A stretch of 64,000 nucleotides of DNA from Corynespora cassiicola (lineage: Eukaryota; Ascomycota; Dothideomycetes; Pleosporales; Corynesporascaceae): assembly GCA_022059125.1 (NCBI GenBank), contig JAEUWY010000002.1, forward strand, positions 2,170,001-2,234,000. The letters run 5' to 3'. Under the pieces are notes generated by a model. That model was not told where the DNA came from. It worked only from the letters and a program-made list of their open reading frames with translations, and searched no databases. Every line of letters starts with the position of its first letter. Position 1 is the first letter of the stretch. Of the stretch, positions 33,746 through 46,351 are shown one piece after another. Position numbers and translations under genes: made by a program.

Positions 33746-35549
33746 GTGAGAATACGAACGGGCTGTAGCGCTTGTGACGAATTTCAGGTTTCAACCTGAA
33801 GGGCTGGCGCCGAGGTCGACGTGGCGAAGAAGGCGTGGCGAAGTGAGCGTGACGAGGTGCATAAGCTCGGCTACAAGGGTTCCGCCTACCCCCTAGTTCC
33901 GCCTACTCTTAAAAAAATAAACTACTTCATAAAAACATATACGTTACTACTAAGCTTTTTAATTAAAATATATAGATTTAAAAACTTTTACAGCAGCTGT
34001 TACAGTATTTATAAAAAAAAATATTTATATAATTATTTTAGTAAGCTAGCTTAGCTAGTTAAACTACTAATTAGTTTATTACAGCTTTTATATTTTTAAT
34101 ATTAATAAATTATTAATTAAATTTTATATAAGTTTAATAATAAAAGTTTTAAAGTTTAAGTATAGCTAGCTAGTTTTTTAGTTTTTAATTTTTAATTTTA
34201 AAATCTACAGCTTTTATATTAGTTTTTAAATTTTTTTTACTAATTTTATAAAATAATTACTAATTTTTATAGCTAATTTTTTAAATATTTAAAATTTTTA
34301 CTAAGTTTAGTAAAAATTTTAAAATTTCTAAAAAGTAGTTATAAAGCTTTTTATTAGTACTGTACTTTTTTTTAAACTAATAAAACAGCTAACTAAGTAA
34401 TTACTAAAAAAGACTTTAGTAAGTAATTAATATTAAATAGTAATAAACCAGCTATTTTTTAGTTAGTTAAAATTATATATTTAGTAAAACTTTATTTTTT
34501 AGTTTAGTTATAGTAAATAATAAAATATTTCTTTTTAATAGAATCTGTAAAAGTACTTTATATAGCTAATTTTTTAGTATTTATTATAAATAGCTAGTAT
34601 TAAAAATAATTAAAATTAAAATTAAAAAATTAAGTTTATTAAAAGTAAATAGAACTAAAAAGTAGGTAAAACTTTTATAGCCGAGCTTATAGTAGTTACT
34701 TAGTATAAATAAAAATCTATTTAGTTACTTTAGATTTTAGCTCCAAATTAAATCTAAATTATAATATTTTTAGTATTATTATTAGCGTATAGTAATAAAA
34801 ATTTAAACTTTTAGCAGCTATAAAATAGATATAAAATTAAAAAGCTATTTAATATTTTCTAGCTGCACTCTAAATATAAAGTTACTAAATATTTAAAATT
34901 TTTATCTAATTATAATTAGAAACTAAAAAAAAACTACGCGTATTTAAAAGCTTTAAAAAATTTATTATTATTTATTAAAATAAAACTTAAAATAATAGTA
35001 AGTACTAATAAATATTATTAAAAGTTATTAATACTAGTAACTAGTTTAAATTTAAAAACTATTTATAAACTAATTTAACGCTTAATAAACTAAACAGAGC
35101 GCTATTTTTCAGCTATTTCCGCTTACTCAGCTTGTTAGAAAACTCTATATACGATCTGGAGCAGTTGCCAAACAGGCTCTAAGGCAGCTACAATATGCAC
35201 GTAATCAAGTGTGCACGCCTATCGCTGCATCGAGAAGGTCGGTGCCTAAATATAAAGAAAATCTTCGGAGCGTAATTCTTGATTCCGTAACGTGGCGGAG
35301 CCTATTAGGTAGGCAGTGCTTCGATAGACAGGCATGATAGGGGAACCAGGCGCCCGCGTAAGGCTGAGAGACATTGCGTCGTTCATATATTTATATATAT
35401 ATATATATATATATAGGTAGAAAGCAATAGTTTATTGCATTCCAAAAACGAGGGCATCCCGACACTTTACTTCTGTTCCACGCGTTCTTCTGTTTGTCGA
35501 ATAATGTTTGGTACTACTTGTAAGAAGGCAGCGATGATCATTTTGAAAG
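33746..35549. other. mostly AT-rich gap between the oxygenase and CorA-like genes (block III)
   Basis: 33746-33904 is GC-balanced and is the oxygenase 5' flank; it holds a 6-bp perfect hairpin CAGGTTTCAACCTG at 33785-33798. 33905-35100 is RIP-type AT-rich sequence without recognisable element. 35100-35549 is GC-balanced again, with a (TA)n tract at about 35384-35416, and is the 5' flank of the CorA-like gene. No further gene is supported. Confidence 0.5.
35384..35416. repeat. (TA)n microsatellite
   Basis: About 15 TA units with a single TTT break near the start, 130 bp upstream of the CorA-like start codon. A similar tract occurs at 23743-23775. Confidence 0.9.
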
Positions 35550-37210
35550 ATGCTGACCTTGCCGCTAGTAGCTTCCAACGCCCCGGAAGAGTACGCAAAC
35601 CGCCTCGAAACGTTCGCTCATTCCAAGGTTTGCCCTCGGCCGAGACTTCAATGGCTGTCGCGTTTTCTCAAAGGAACGTGTACGCATGGGAAGAATGCGG
35701 ATGGTGTTGAGAATTCGTGCGATCACAATGACTTTATCCAGATCTTCAGTCCGAAGGTGGGAAAGCACAACCAGCCAGCATCAATATCGCCTCGTCAGTT
35801 TATTGAACTAGATGAGCTGCCATCTTTCATCTTCCTGTACGGACAACCATGTTCGCAATGGTTGAGAATTATCGGCGCGAAGTGTGGTATAGACGCCGCG
35901 TTTTTCGCTCAGCACATGGAGCAGACGTTAAGAGGTGCACTTGAACCTCGTGTGGTCTTCCGAAATTTACCTTCAAGCCAGGAGTTTCTGAGATTACGGA
36001 TCACCACGACAGGATCTCGCCGTCCTGCAGGATCACCTACTGAAACGGCCTCGCAGGCCGACATTGAAGCTCTTCGAGCACATATGCTCAAGAAGTTTAG
36101 AGATTGTGCAGAGAACCTACGAGATCCCCGAGCTATCCAGAGTGGAGATTCGATCATTCGAGACTTTTTTATCCACGATGATGTGAATTACTCGTTCGAC
36201 CAGTACATCTCTATATGCATTAAAAAGGTCGAATCGAAAAGTGTAGGTCGGTAGTCTTCAGCAATTATATCAGAGTATTACTGACTCGGTTCAAAGCTCT
36301 TGTATGGCTCGACATAGGGCATCAACTATCACAGGGCCCTTTTGCGGAAGTTTTCCAAGAGTTGCATAGCAAAAGCACTTTTACCCCTAAGCTCCACATA
36401 TCTGCGCATATTCCTATCACATGGCAAATTACGGAATCAGGCGACAATACAAACGAGTTTAACAGTGGAGACTTAGTGGGTTCAAGTCGGGTTATAATGG
36501 AGCTTTGCGCCCATTACGGGGATCTCATCAATCCGCATTTCGCGCATGCTGATCAACTCTACGTGCTTCATCCATTGTTGAAGCTTAGCTTTGCAACTGA
36601 GCTCAGTTTTCTCAGTCTTTTAGAAGCCAGACTTGAGAATGGGTTTGATCCAGCTGTGCTAAACGAGCGGGACTTCAACCTCAGTACGCTGCTTCACACC
36701 AAAATCTCACTTGCTCGCCACATACGCGACTTGGAATCTAATGTGTATCATCTGCAAGCATATGATCGGATCAGCTTGCTTGAAGCTGCCAGTGAGGTTG
36801 CTCCAACTCCAGGAATCATTATCGACAACCTTGTATCAGAAGGTCGTGATCTGATAGCCTTCGCCAAAGCACTGGTCAGTCGTTGCAATGAGTCCATCTC
36901 GCTGATTCAGGCAGTCACAACTGTGAAGCAATCAGAAAGAGCAATGGAAGAATCACGCAGTCTAAGAAGCTTGACTAAACTCGCTTTCTTCTTCGTTCCC
37001 ATGTCTTTTGCTACAAGCTTGTTTGGTATGAACGTTAAGGAATTCTCTGACCAAAACAAGCAGACTATCGGAATCTACTTTGCTGTAGCTTTGCCTTTAA
37101 CTGGTATTGCTTTTTTACCAATATTTTCTAGTCTACAGAGCTGGTCTGCGAAACTTAAAATTCAGAAAGCTATTTTAAATAATCTAGATTCTATAAAAGA
37201 GCAAGTTTAA
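35550..37210 (+). CDS. CorA-like divalent cation transporter family protein
   Basis: Exons are 35550-36240 and 36297-37210 (intron 56 nt, donor GTGTAG, acceptor AAAG), 534 aa. The N-terminal 300 residues form a soluble alpha/beta region of the fungal CorA-like type (QFIELDELPSFIFLYG, VNYSFDQYISICIKK, LVWLDIGHQ). A long helical stretch follows (LLHTKISLARHIRDLESNVYHL, ESRSLRSLTKLAFFFVPM), then the membrane pair: TM1 ending in FATSLFGMN, the GMN signature, and TM2 around GIYFAVALPLTGIAFLPIF, with a short charged tail. CorA channels carry Mg2+ as pentamers; many fungal members of this soluble-domain type have no tested transport. The last 70 bases of the coding sequence are markedly AT-rich, merging into the RIP block. 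The upstream end is uncertain because several ATGs exist. Confidence 0.85.
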
Positions 37211-38511
37211 TTTAGTAATATCTACTATTTATTACAAAAAGATAAAAGGAAATTAAAACTAACTGGTATTATAGAGGTTAGTACATCGAAGTAACTAGAT
37301 TTTAACTAATTAAATTAATACGCTAGATAAAAAGTACGTTAAAATAATAATATTAGAGTAATCTACTTAAATAAGTACTATAAACTATAAAAATTAAGAA
37401 TTTTATAATTTTATATATAAACAACTTAAATTTTAAATTCTATAGTTATAGCTAGTAAATTAAAAAAGTTATTTTTTATTATAGTTTTACTAAAAATAGT
37501 TTTAAGTTTTTAATTTTCTATTTATATTTACGCTAATTTTATTTAGTAATCTATTTTTTAGTTTATATTTTAAGATAAAATAATTAAATTTTTTTAATTC
37601 TATTTTGAATTTTTTTTTTAATATTTTAGCTTATATTACGAGCTAAAATAAAAAAATAGAATTTTATTTTCTATATACTATTTGTAAATAAAATTTCTAT
37701 AATACTATTTACGCTATATTAATTAAACTTTTATTTTAGTTTAAAATTAAAAAAAATAATAACTAAAAAAAGAAATATTCTATATTTTATATTTAGAAAC
37801 TTATATTTAATATATTTACTTATTTAATATAGAGAGGTGACATTAAAAAAAGGTAATCAAAAAAATAACATTTTTTAAACTTATATAACTTTCTAATAAA
37901 ACTATTTAGTTAAAAAAAATTAAAAAAGTTATATAGAGACTTATTATTTATTTATTTATATAAAAAAAATAATAGTACAGAGAGGTGATATTAAAAAAAA
38001 GTGTATAAAAAAATCGTACTTTTTAAACTTATATAGATTTTTATTTAAAACAGCTATTTAAAAAAGAAAACTTAAATTTAAAGGAATTTAGAAATATTAT
38101 AAAAAGTATTTAAAAAAAAAAGCTTATATAATCTTTTAAAATGTTTTAAAAAACTCTAAATAGAGAATTAAAAAAAGTTTAAATTTTAATGCGTTTTTAT
38201 TTTTTTTCTAGCGTATAATTATTAGTTTTTTTTTTTTTAAAAAAAAGCTATTAATAGCATAGAATTATATAAAAAAATTTAGTATAAGTTTATTATTTAA
38301 AAAAAACAAAAATTAATAAAATTTATAAGACTTAAATAAAGATAATATATAATTATCTATTATTTTCTGTGGAAATAAATTCTATTCTGTAATTACAGCT
38401 TTTTTAAATAAATTAATACTTTTAATATTATTTCTTTTACTTAATAAACTAGTTTTTTATTTATTTAAAGCATTTTTTAATATAGCCTAGATATTTTTAA
38501 TAGAAGCTAAT

Positions 38512-38728
38512 TGTTAGGCACGAACCTGAAGTAGAGTAGAAGGTCACTATAATACAAATAAACAGATAAAAAGAACTAAAGTGTATATTATTATATGAAA
38601 AAAGAGATAAATTACTACTAAGACAGCTTACAGTAATTTAAAAATATATACTATTACGCTTGTAATTAAGCTAACCTAAAACACTCTATTATAAGCTATA
38701 ATAGGTTATAATAAGATACGGCCTTATA
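38512..38728 (-). repeat. 3' LTR of G1
   Basis: 217 bp, aligning over its whole length with 46135-46351; differences are mostly C/T and G/A. The plus-strand left end reads TGTTAGGCACGAACCTGAAG, one of the least mutated parts of the element. Confidence 0.85.
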
Positions 38729-41700
38729 TTACTCTTTTTTCTAATAGTATATAATTTTATACACTATTATATCTGTAGATAAAAGTAATAGTAAGTATAA
38801 GCATCTATTTTATACTCTGGTTTTTATTTAAAAGGTAAAGTTTACGCTTTCAGATTTCTAATAATTTATAGCAGAATATAGCGACTCTATAATTTAAAAA
38901 TTATATTTAGTTTAGATATTTAGTTTTGTTACTGTCTATAATAAAGTATAATAACTTTAGTTATTTAATTTAGTAGTTGGAACTTGTTAATCTGACTTTT
39001 TAAAATTCGCTATAGTTTATAGCAGTTTTTTCTATCTACTATAAAAATTAAAATTTAATACTTTATTTCTTAGTAGGCTACTATAAACTATAGTAGGTAT
39101 AATTATAACTAGTTTTACTTTTTTAGAATTAAATTAAAATTATTTTACTTTAGTAAAAAAAATAAAAGTAAAAAAGTAGAATATTAAAAAAAGTTGCGGT
39201 AAAGAAGTTCGAACAGTAAAAAAATAAAAGTACCTTTTAGAGATATATAAAAGGCTTTTTAAACACTTTCTGGCTCCCAGTTTTTTTCTTTTTTATTTTT
39301 TATTTTTAATTTAGTAAGTTTTTTAAAATTTCCTTACACTCTCTATTTTAGAGTATTATAAAATACCGTACTTTATTATACTTTTTATTATAAAGTATTA
39401 TAAAGTATTGCAGTTTGTAATGCCCTATAATATTCTATAATATTTTATTTTATTATATTATAGTTCTAACTAACTAGTTTAGAAACCGTATACGTAATAA
39501 TCAGACTATTTTAAACTTTTCTACTTTTTAACAACTTATTTTACTTTATTATTATCTATTATAGACTCTACTAAAGTTAGAAACGATATTCTAAATAATA
39601 GCAGGTTTACTTATTACGTTTATATTTGTTATATTTTTTTTTTTAGTAAAAAAAAGTATTAATTTTTTAGGCAGATTAGTTATTTATGTTCTATTTTTAA
39701 TAAGTCTACTATAAATTTTTATAAAAAATAGTTAGTTAAAATAGAAAAAAGTAAGGCATTACTGTTTAAGCGGTATTTTAAGTACTTTATTAGTAACTAA
39801 AAGTGTTGTGCGGTAAGTTTCTGTTTTTTTTATAGCTATTTTAAACTATTCTAAGCTATTATAAAGCTTTTTAATCTATTTTTAGATACTTAAAACTTTT
39901 TATAATAAATATAATATAATTTATAACTTTCTGTTTAAGATTCGCTGTGGTTACTATATAGTCTAAATTACTACAGTTTTTAATAAAGCTAAAGTAGTTA
40001 CTAAAAAAGCTTATTATAAAAAAGTTTACTTTTAAAATAATAAAATAAAAATTTAGTAGTTTAAGTTAATCTGTATCTGTAAAACGCTTTTTAAATATTT
40101 TTTATAGTAATTTTTCTAAAATTTTTTATTTTAAGGTATTTTAGGCTATTCTAATATTTTATAGAAAGTTTATTTTCTATAATACTTATTTAATACTATA
40201 TAATAGTGTAGTTTCTGCTAATAATACTCTGTAGTCTAAAATACGCTTTAGTAGATATAAGTAAGACTTTAAAAGCGTTGCTGCTAAAGTAGAGGCTAAA
40301 AAATATATTTTTAAAACTTTTGTATCTGCTTAGATTAAAGCTAACTAAAAAAAAAGTAATACGTTTAAAAAAAAGGTAATATAACTTATTATACGCTATA
40401 ATAGCTTATACTAATATTTTTTTTAAAGTTATAGTAGTAAAGCTGTTTTTAGTCTAGCTGCTTTAGCTACTTAGAAAAAAAAAAGTTAAAAACTTAAATT
40501 ATTAATTTTAAAGCTAAACGTGCGCGTGCTCTAAAAAATAAAAAAAATACTTTTACTAAAAAAATTAAAAAGCTTTAGAAACAGATTAAGCCTTTTACTG
40601 CGGCCTGTGCCTAGTTAATATATAATAGTATAAATTAGTACAGGCTTTTATAGGGTATTATAGCGTAAAAAGTCTGGGTTAGTTCTTTTTAGCTTCTTTT
40701 TTAATTTTATAGTTTCCTTTAAAGTATATAGGTGATACCCGGGGTTTTTAGTGGCTCTCTATCTAGTTTTTAAATAGTTTTTTATAATATAAATTCTCTT
40801 ACTCTAATATTTTTCTCTATACTTTTTTGTAATGTTCTTTAGTCCTTTATAAATTATTTTAGGCTATAATAAGCTAGTAATATTTCTATAAGTTTTTTTA
40901 ATCTTTTTGTATAGTTTTTAATTCTGTATTTTCTTAAAATTATAGCGTTATTAAACACCTTTTTATATAAAAAACCTAATATTTTTTTTAGAAAAAAATA
41001 TAAAGTAAAAATAGCTATTTTTTTATTTTCTTTTTTTTAGCTAAATTTTCGGATACTAGCTTACTTAAAAGTTATTTAGCTTTTTTTTAGATATATTAGT
41101 TTATTATAAGTTATAATAGAGCTTTATAGCGTAAAGTAGTTTATTTGTCTTTTTTTGTTTGTCGGCTCTAAATACTTTTTTATTTTTAGAAGTTATTAAT
41201 CGCACTAACGTTTATATTTAGTTTAGATTTTTAAAAATTCTTTTTTTTAAAATAATTTTTCTATTTTACTAAATATTTCCAGATACCAACTAAAGATTCT
41301 TTCTAATTTAGTACTTTTTTAATAGAATAGATATTATCGCTTATTATGCGTAATATATCTACTAGTAGTTTATTTTAAAGTTATATTATCTCTTTTTTAG
41401 TATATTTTTCTAGTAGCAATATATAGAAAACTAAGTAGATACTTTATAGTTTAGGTAGATCTACTTTGTATATATCTGGTCTAATTTAAACTATAATAGT
41501 TTCTGATTCTATATATTTCTAATCTAGTTTTTTTTTTTAGCTTTATTAAGTGTATATATCTATTTAATACAAACATCTTATCCTTTATTACTAAGAAAAT
41601 ATACTTTCTTTTTTTGTTAGAGTATTTTTTTTAATACTTATTTGCTACTTTAATTTTCTAGTAATATTCTGTTTATAAAGTAAGTACTTTTACTACTAAA

Positions 41701-43599
41701 TTATTTTTTAAGTGTAATTTTCTACTATCTAAAGGTATTCCGGGCTAGTCTGGCGCTTTTAGGTCTACTCTGTAGTATACTTAAAATAGTATAGTTATAG
41801 TTATTACGTATACGCTATTATTATACACAAATTCCGTAATTAGTAATTAGATTACTTAGTTATTCTGTTCTAGGTAATAATAGCATTTAAAATACTGTTT
41901 TAGAGTCTAATTCTATTTCTCTATTTATTTATCTGTTTCTAGATAATAAGCAGAGAATAAAACTTTTAAAGTACCTAAGTAGTAATAAAAACTATTCTAA
42001 TACTTAGAATTTATTAAAAGTTTTTAATTTAAAATAATATTTTTTAGAGTTCTATAAAGTTAGACTATTTTTTTTATTTATATTTAAGCTAGGTTTTAAG
42101 CGGTCTAATCCGCTTAAACTAGTATATAGTAAGCTATTTTTATTAATTAGTCTACTACTACTAGTATTAAGTCGTATACTTAGCTAAAGTACTTTAATAA
42201 AAAAAGTTTAGTAATAAAGTCTATTATAACGTCCGACTACAGCTTATTAAAAACTAAAAAAAAGTTTAATAAGCTATAAAAGCAGTGTTTAGCTGTAACT
42301 AATTTTTTATACTTTAAATAGTTATTATAGTACGCTTTTATATTTTTTCTAATTTTTTTCTAATAGTACTTGCGTCTAATTTTTTCTAGCGTTTTTTTTA
42401 CTTTAAAGTAATCTGCTATTAGGCTATTATAGTATTTTTAAAATACTTTAGTTTTTTTCTAATCTGTACTTAGTTGTAATTTTAACTAGTTAGTTATTTA
42501 ACGTTATTTTAAAATAAAAGTAAAAAGTTATTTTTTTTCTTTTTTTAAAAGAGTTTTTTATTTGTTTTTTTTACTGTTTTTACTATAAAAGTCTAAAATT
42601 AAAGTATCTTTATTCTCTTTTTCTAAACTTTCTTTTTCTATTTTTTTTTTTTTTTTTTTTTTTAGGTAGTTTTTCCCTGATACGGGGTCCCGGGAGCCTC
42701 TAATGTTTTATCTAAAGTATTCTAGTACTATCTATATACTCTCTGAATAATTTTATAATTATTACTAGTATTACAGAGTTTTATAAGAATTTCTGGGTTA
42801 TTATAGCTTGTAGTAGCTTTATATAAACTTCGTTGCTTTTCTGTAATAGTTATTAAACTTTTTCTATATAATCTAGCTTTTTTAATAGGCTGTCTGTAGA
42901 GTTTAGCTTTTTTAAATAATAAATTATAACGAAATTATACTCTGTAAGTTTTTTATATACTTTAATCTAGCAGTAATTAAGTGTTTTTATTTTTATAAAC
43001 TATTTAAAGTTATTATAGTCTGTAAAAAGCTTAAATAGCGTTTTTTAAAAGTAGTATTATTAATAAAATAAACTCTTATCTATTGCGAGCAATTTTTTAT
43101 TATAGATATTATAATTATATTTAGCTTAGTCTATTTTTCTTAAAAAAAACCTAATAGGTTTCTATTAGTTTTTTCTGTTCTAGCTTAGGTTTTTTTAGCT
43201 TATAATACTATAAATCGCGCCTTTTAAGGCGTCTATTTTAATTTTTATTAGTTTCTAAAAGTTAAAGTAGACTAAAATTAGAATTAAAAAAAAGGCATTC
43301 TTTATTTATATAAAAGCTTATTTTACTTTTTAATTAAAATTAATTTTTATATTTTTTTTTTTTTAGGCGTAGCCGCCTCTAGCCGCGTTTAGCCTTTTTT
43401 AAATTATTTTAGTTAATAATAGAGTAATGCAGAAGAAGTTAGTAATAAACTTTCTATAGTAATTTATAAAACTAATAAATACTCTAATATCTTTTACTGT
43501 TTTTAGTATTAGCTAGTTTTAGATTATTTTAACTCTTTTTAAATTAACTTTAATCTTTTCTAGATACACTATATATTCTAAGTATTCTATCTATTATAT

Positions 43600-43760
43600 A
43601 TAGAATTTACACTTGCTAAGTTTTATATATAACTTAGCCTGTTTTAGCTTTTCTAAAACTTCTCTAACGTAATCTATATAAGCCTTTTCTGTATTAGAAT
43701 AGACTAAAATATTATCTAGGTATATAATATATATTACATTAACTAGCTCTGTTAAAGTTT
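43600..43760 (-). pseudogene. G1 reverse transcriptase fragment (palm motif)
   Basis: Minus-strand translation gives a readable run around IYLDNILVYSNTEKA followed by YVREVLEKLKQAKLYIK. This is the Ty3/Gypsy RT catalytic YLDD region with the second Asp changed to Asn (GAT to AAT, a RIP-type change). No flanking stop-free frame extends to a full domain. Confidence 0.8.
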
Positions 43761-46134
43761 AGTTAATATAGAATTAAAAAGCAGTAGAGGCGTTAGTTAG
43801 ACTAAAAAGTATTATAAAGTATTTAAAATAACTATATTTTATTTTAAAGGCTGTTTTTTATTCGTCGCCTTTTTAAATACGTATTTTATAATATATTTTC
43901 TAAATATTTAGCTTTATAAACTATTTTACTTTTAATAATTTTTTTAAAAATTTAGCTATAAGTAGTAACAGGTGCTAGTTTTTAACTATTATTTTATTTA
44001 AATCTCTGTAATTAATATATAGTTATAAAATTTTATTTTTTTTTTTTATAAAAAAAATAGGTGCTCTAGCTAAAGACTTTAACTATTATATCTATTTTCT
44101 CTAAAGATATTTTTCTATATATTTGCGAAAATATTTTAGTTTAACTATTAATATATTATAGAATAGTTAGTAAAGTAGACTTATGCTAGATTACAGCTTT
44201 ATTATAAAATTTTAATTACTATATATAGATAGTACTAATACTTTATCAGGCCTGGCTATATTTTTAAATTTTTAGTACTTTAGTTTTAAAATAAATATTT
44301 CTAGCCTAGACGCTAATGTATTTTAGAGTTAACTAATTAAATAAACGTAAACGTCTGTATTAGAACTTAAAAGTATTTTTTTAAACTAATCTGCGTTCTC
44401 TATAGCTACTTTTATATATTTTAAACTATTATAGCTTTTAATACTTTTAAAAAGCATCTTTTAGCTCCAAAAATTTAGCTTTAAATTAAACTAATTAATT
44501 TAAAATAGTTTTAAGTATATTAGCAGTTTTTTAAAATTAGTAACTATAAACAGAATTCTGTAGGTCTGTACTCTGCTTTTTAAGTTTTTAATATATACTT
44601 CTATAACTATAGATTTATAAATAGTATAATTTAATTTATTTAGAGATAGTAGAATAATTTCTAGTACAGAATAAATAACTAAATTCTGTTCCTTCGCTAC
44701 TGTTACTAAAATAATATTAAGCTATACTTTACTATCTACTATAGCATCTAGCTTTATAAAATTTTCTATTTCTATTTTAAAAGAGAGTAGCGTAGGTTTT
44801 TTAATATTTAGTATTTTTTTAAAATTCTCTAACTTTTTTATTTATATTAAGTTAATATAAGCTAAAAAGTAGAAGTCTAATTCTTCTAGCTTTTAGCTTT
44901 TCTCTTCTTATTAGAAAAATAAGCTTTTTTTTTTGCTTTGTTTAGATAATAAAGTACAATATAACTCTGTTTTTTATAAATATAGCACACTATATCTATT
45001 TTAGATTTTTTCTTATACTTTTAGAGCATTTTAGCCTGTTATAAGTTATTTTTACTTTTTTTTTTTTTTAGCTTAACTTTGTAGAATTAAAGCTTATTAG
45101 CGTACTAAGTCTTTACTTATCTTTTTTCTAATTTTTTTTTATTTTACTTTTCTGTAACAAATCTCTGTAGATTCTATTTATTTTTTACTTTATTTATAAA
45201 AAATTTAGATAACTTTATTAGAAAAAATGTTGTAATTTATATTAGACTTTTTTTAAAAATGCTTTAGTAAATTTAACTACTATTTTATAGAAGTTTAATT
45301 TTTTTATCTCTATTTATAAAAGCTAGAGGTAATTAAGAAAGTCTGTTAGAGACTGTAAAAGCCTTTATTTATAGATTTTAATAAAGTTATAAGCAGATTA
45401 TTTACGTTTCTCTACTATATCTAATATCTTTAGTATTTTTTTTTTTAAGTTTTACTACGTAGAAGTTTAGTATAGATTATTTCAGCGTATATATACCGCA
45501 TACGTTTTCTAAAAAATTTTTATATTCTTACTTATATATTATAGACTAAATAAGATTTTTTATTTATCCGCTTTAAAGTATTATAGATTTTTTATATAGT
45601 AGTTTTTATTATTACAGAGCTATCAGTTATAGTCTACTCTATTTTTTTTTTTATAATAATAAAGTAGTTTAAAGTGTAGTAAATTCGTCCGTTTTAGTGC
45701 AGAATAAGCTATTATATTAATTTTTATATTACTTATAGCTTTATTAAAAGCTGTTATATTGCTCTGCTTGTATCTGCAGCGTAATTCAGATAGTTATTAT
45801 AATTTTTTTTATTATTATTTGTTTTTAAACTATTAGTGTAGTTTTTCTAATACTTTTAGCATTTTAGATTAAAGCGGGATATTTATTTCTAGTTCTGGCG
45901 ATAATAAAGTTTTGTAATTTCTACTAAGCTCTGCTAGTTTAGTATTATTCTGTTATTATTTATAGTTATTTTTTTACTTTTAACTATTTTTTCTGCTATC
46001 TCTATAGTATAGAGTACTAATCTTTATTTTTTTAGTATTTTTAGAGGCACTAAGTAGAGTTTATAGATCTGTATAGTTATCAGCTATAATAGTTTAATAC
46101 TATTTATTTTATACTGTGTAATAAGCGATTTAAA

Positions 46135-46351
46135 TATTAGATATAAACCTAAAGTAAAGTAAAAAGTTACTATAATACAGATAGACAGATAAAGAGAACT
46201 AAAGTATATATTATTATATAAAAAAAGAAATAAATCGCTGCTAAAACAGCTTACAGCAATTTAGAAATATATACTATCACGCTTGTAACTAAGCTAACCT
46301 AGAACACCTTATTATAGGCTATAATAGGTTATAATAAGACACGGTTTTACA
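46135..46351 (-). repeat. 5' LTR of G1
   Basis: 217 bp, partner of 38512-38728 and of the single LTR at 19415-19629. The sequence directly internal to it on the minus strand (TTTAAATCGCTTATTACACA) should hold the primer-binding site, but I cannot match it to a tRNA after RIP. Confidence 0.85.

Larger units (their letters stand above)
38512..46351 (-). mobile_element. Ty3/Gypsy retrotransposon G1, complete but RIP-degraded
   Basis: 7840 bp, flanked by 217-bp LTRs (38512-38728 and 46135-46351; on the minus strand they start TGTAA and end near ACA). Target duplication CTAAT (38507-38511) versus CTAAG (46352-46356). Coding strand is minus. Between the LTRs the reverse transcriptase is visible at about 43600-43760. 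Short GC-rich islets survive at about 40735-40745 and 42679-42702, and a T22-like homopolymer at about 42640-42662. No frame is intact. Confidence 0.85.

Noticed and set aside
33785..33798. Hairpin CAGGTTTCAACCTG as a transcription terminator or operator
   Set aside because: A 6-bp hairpin in a fungal promoter region has no support as a functional site and can occur by chance.
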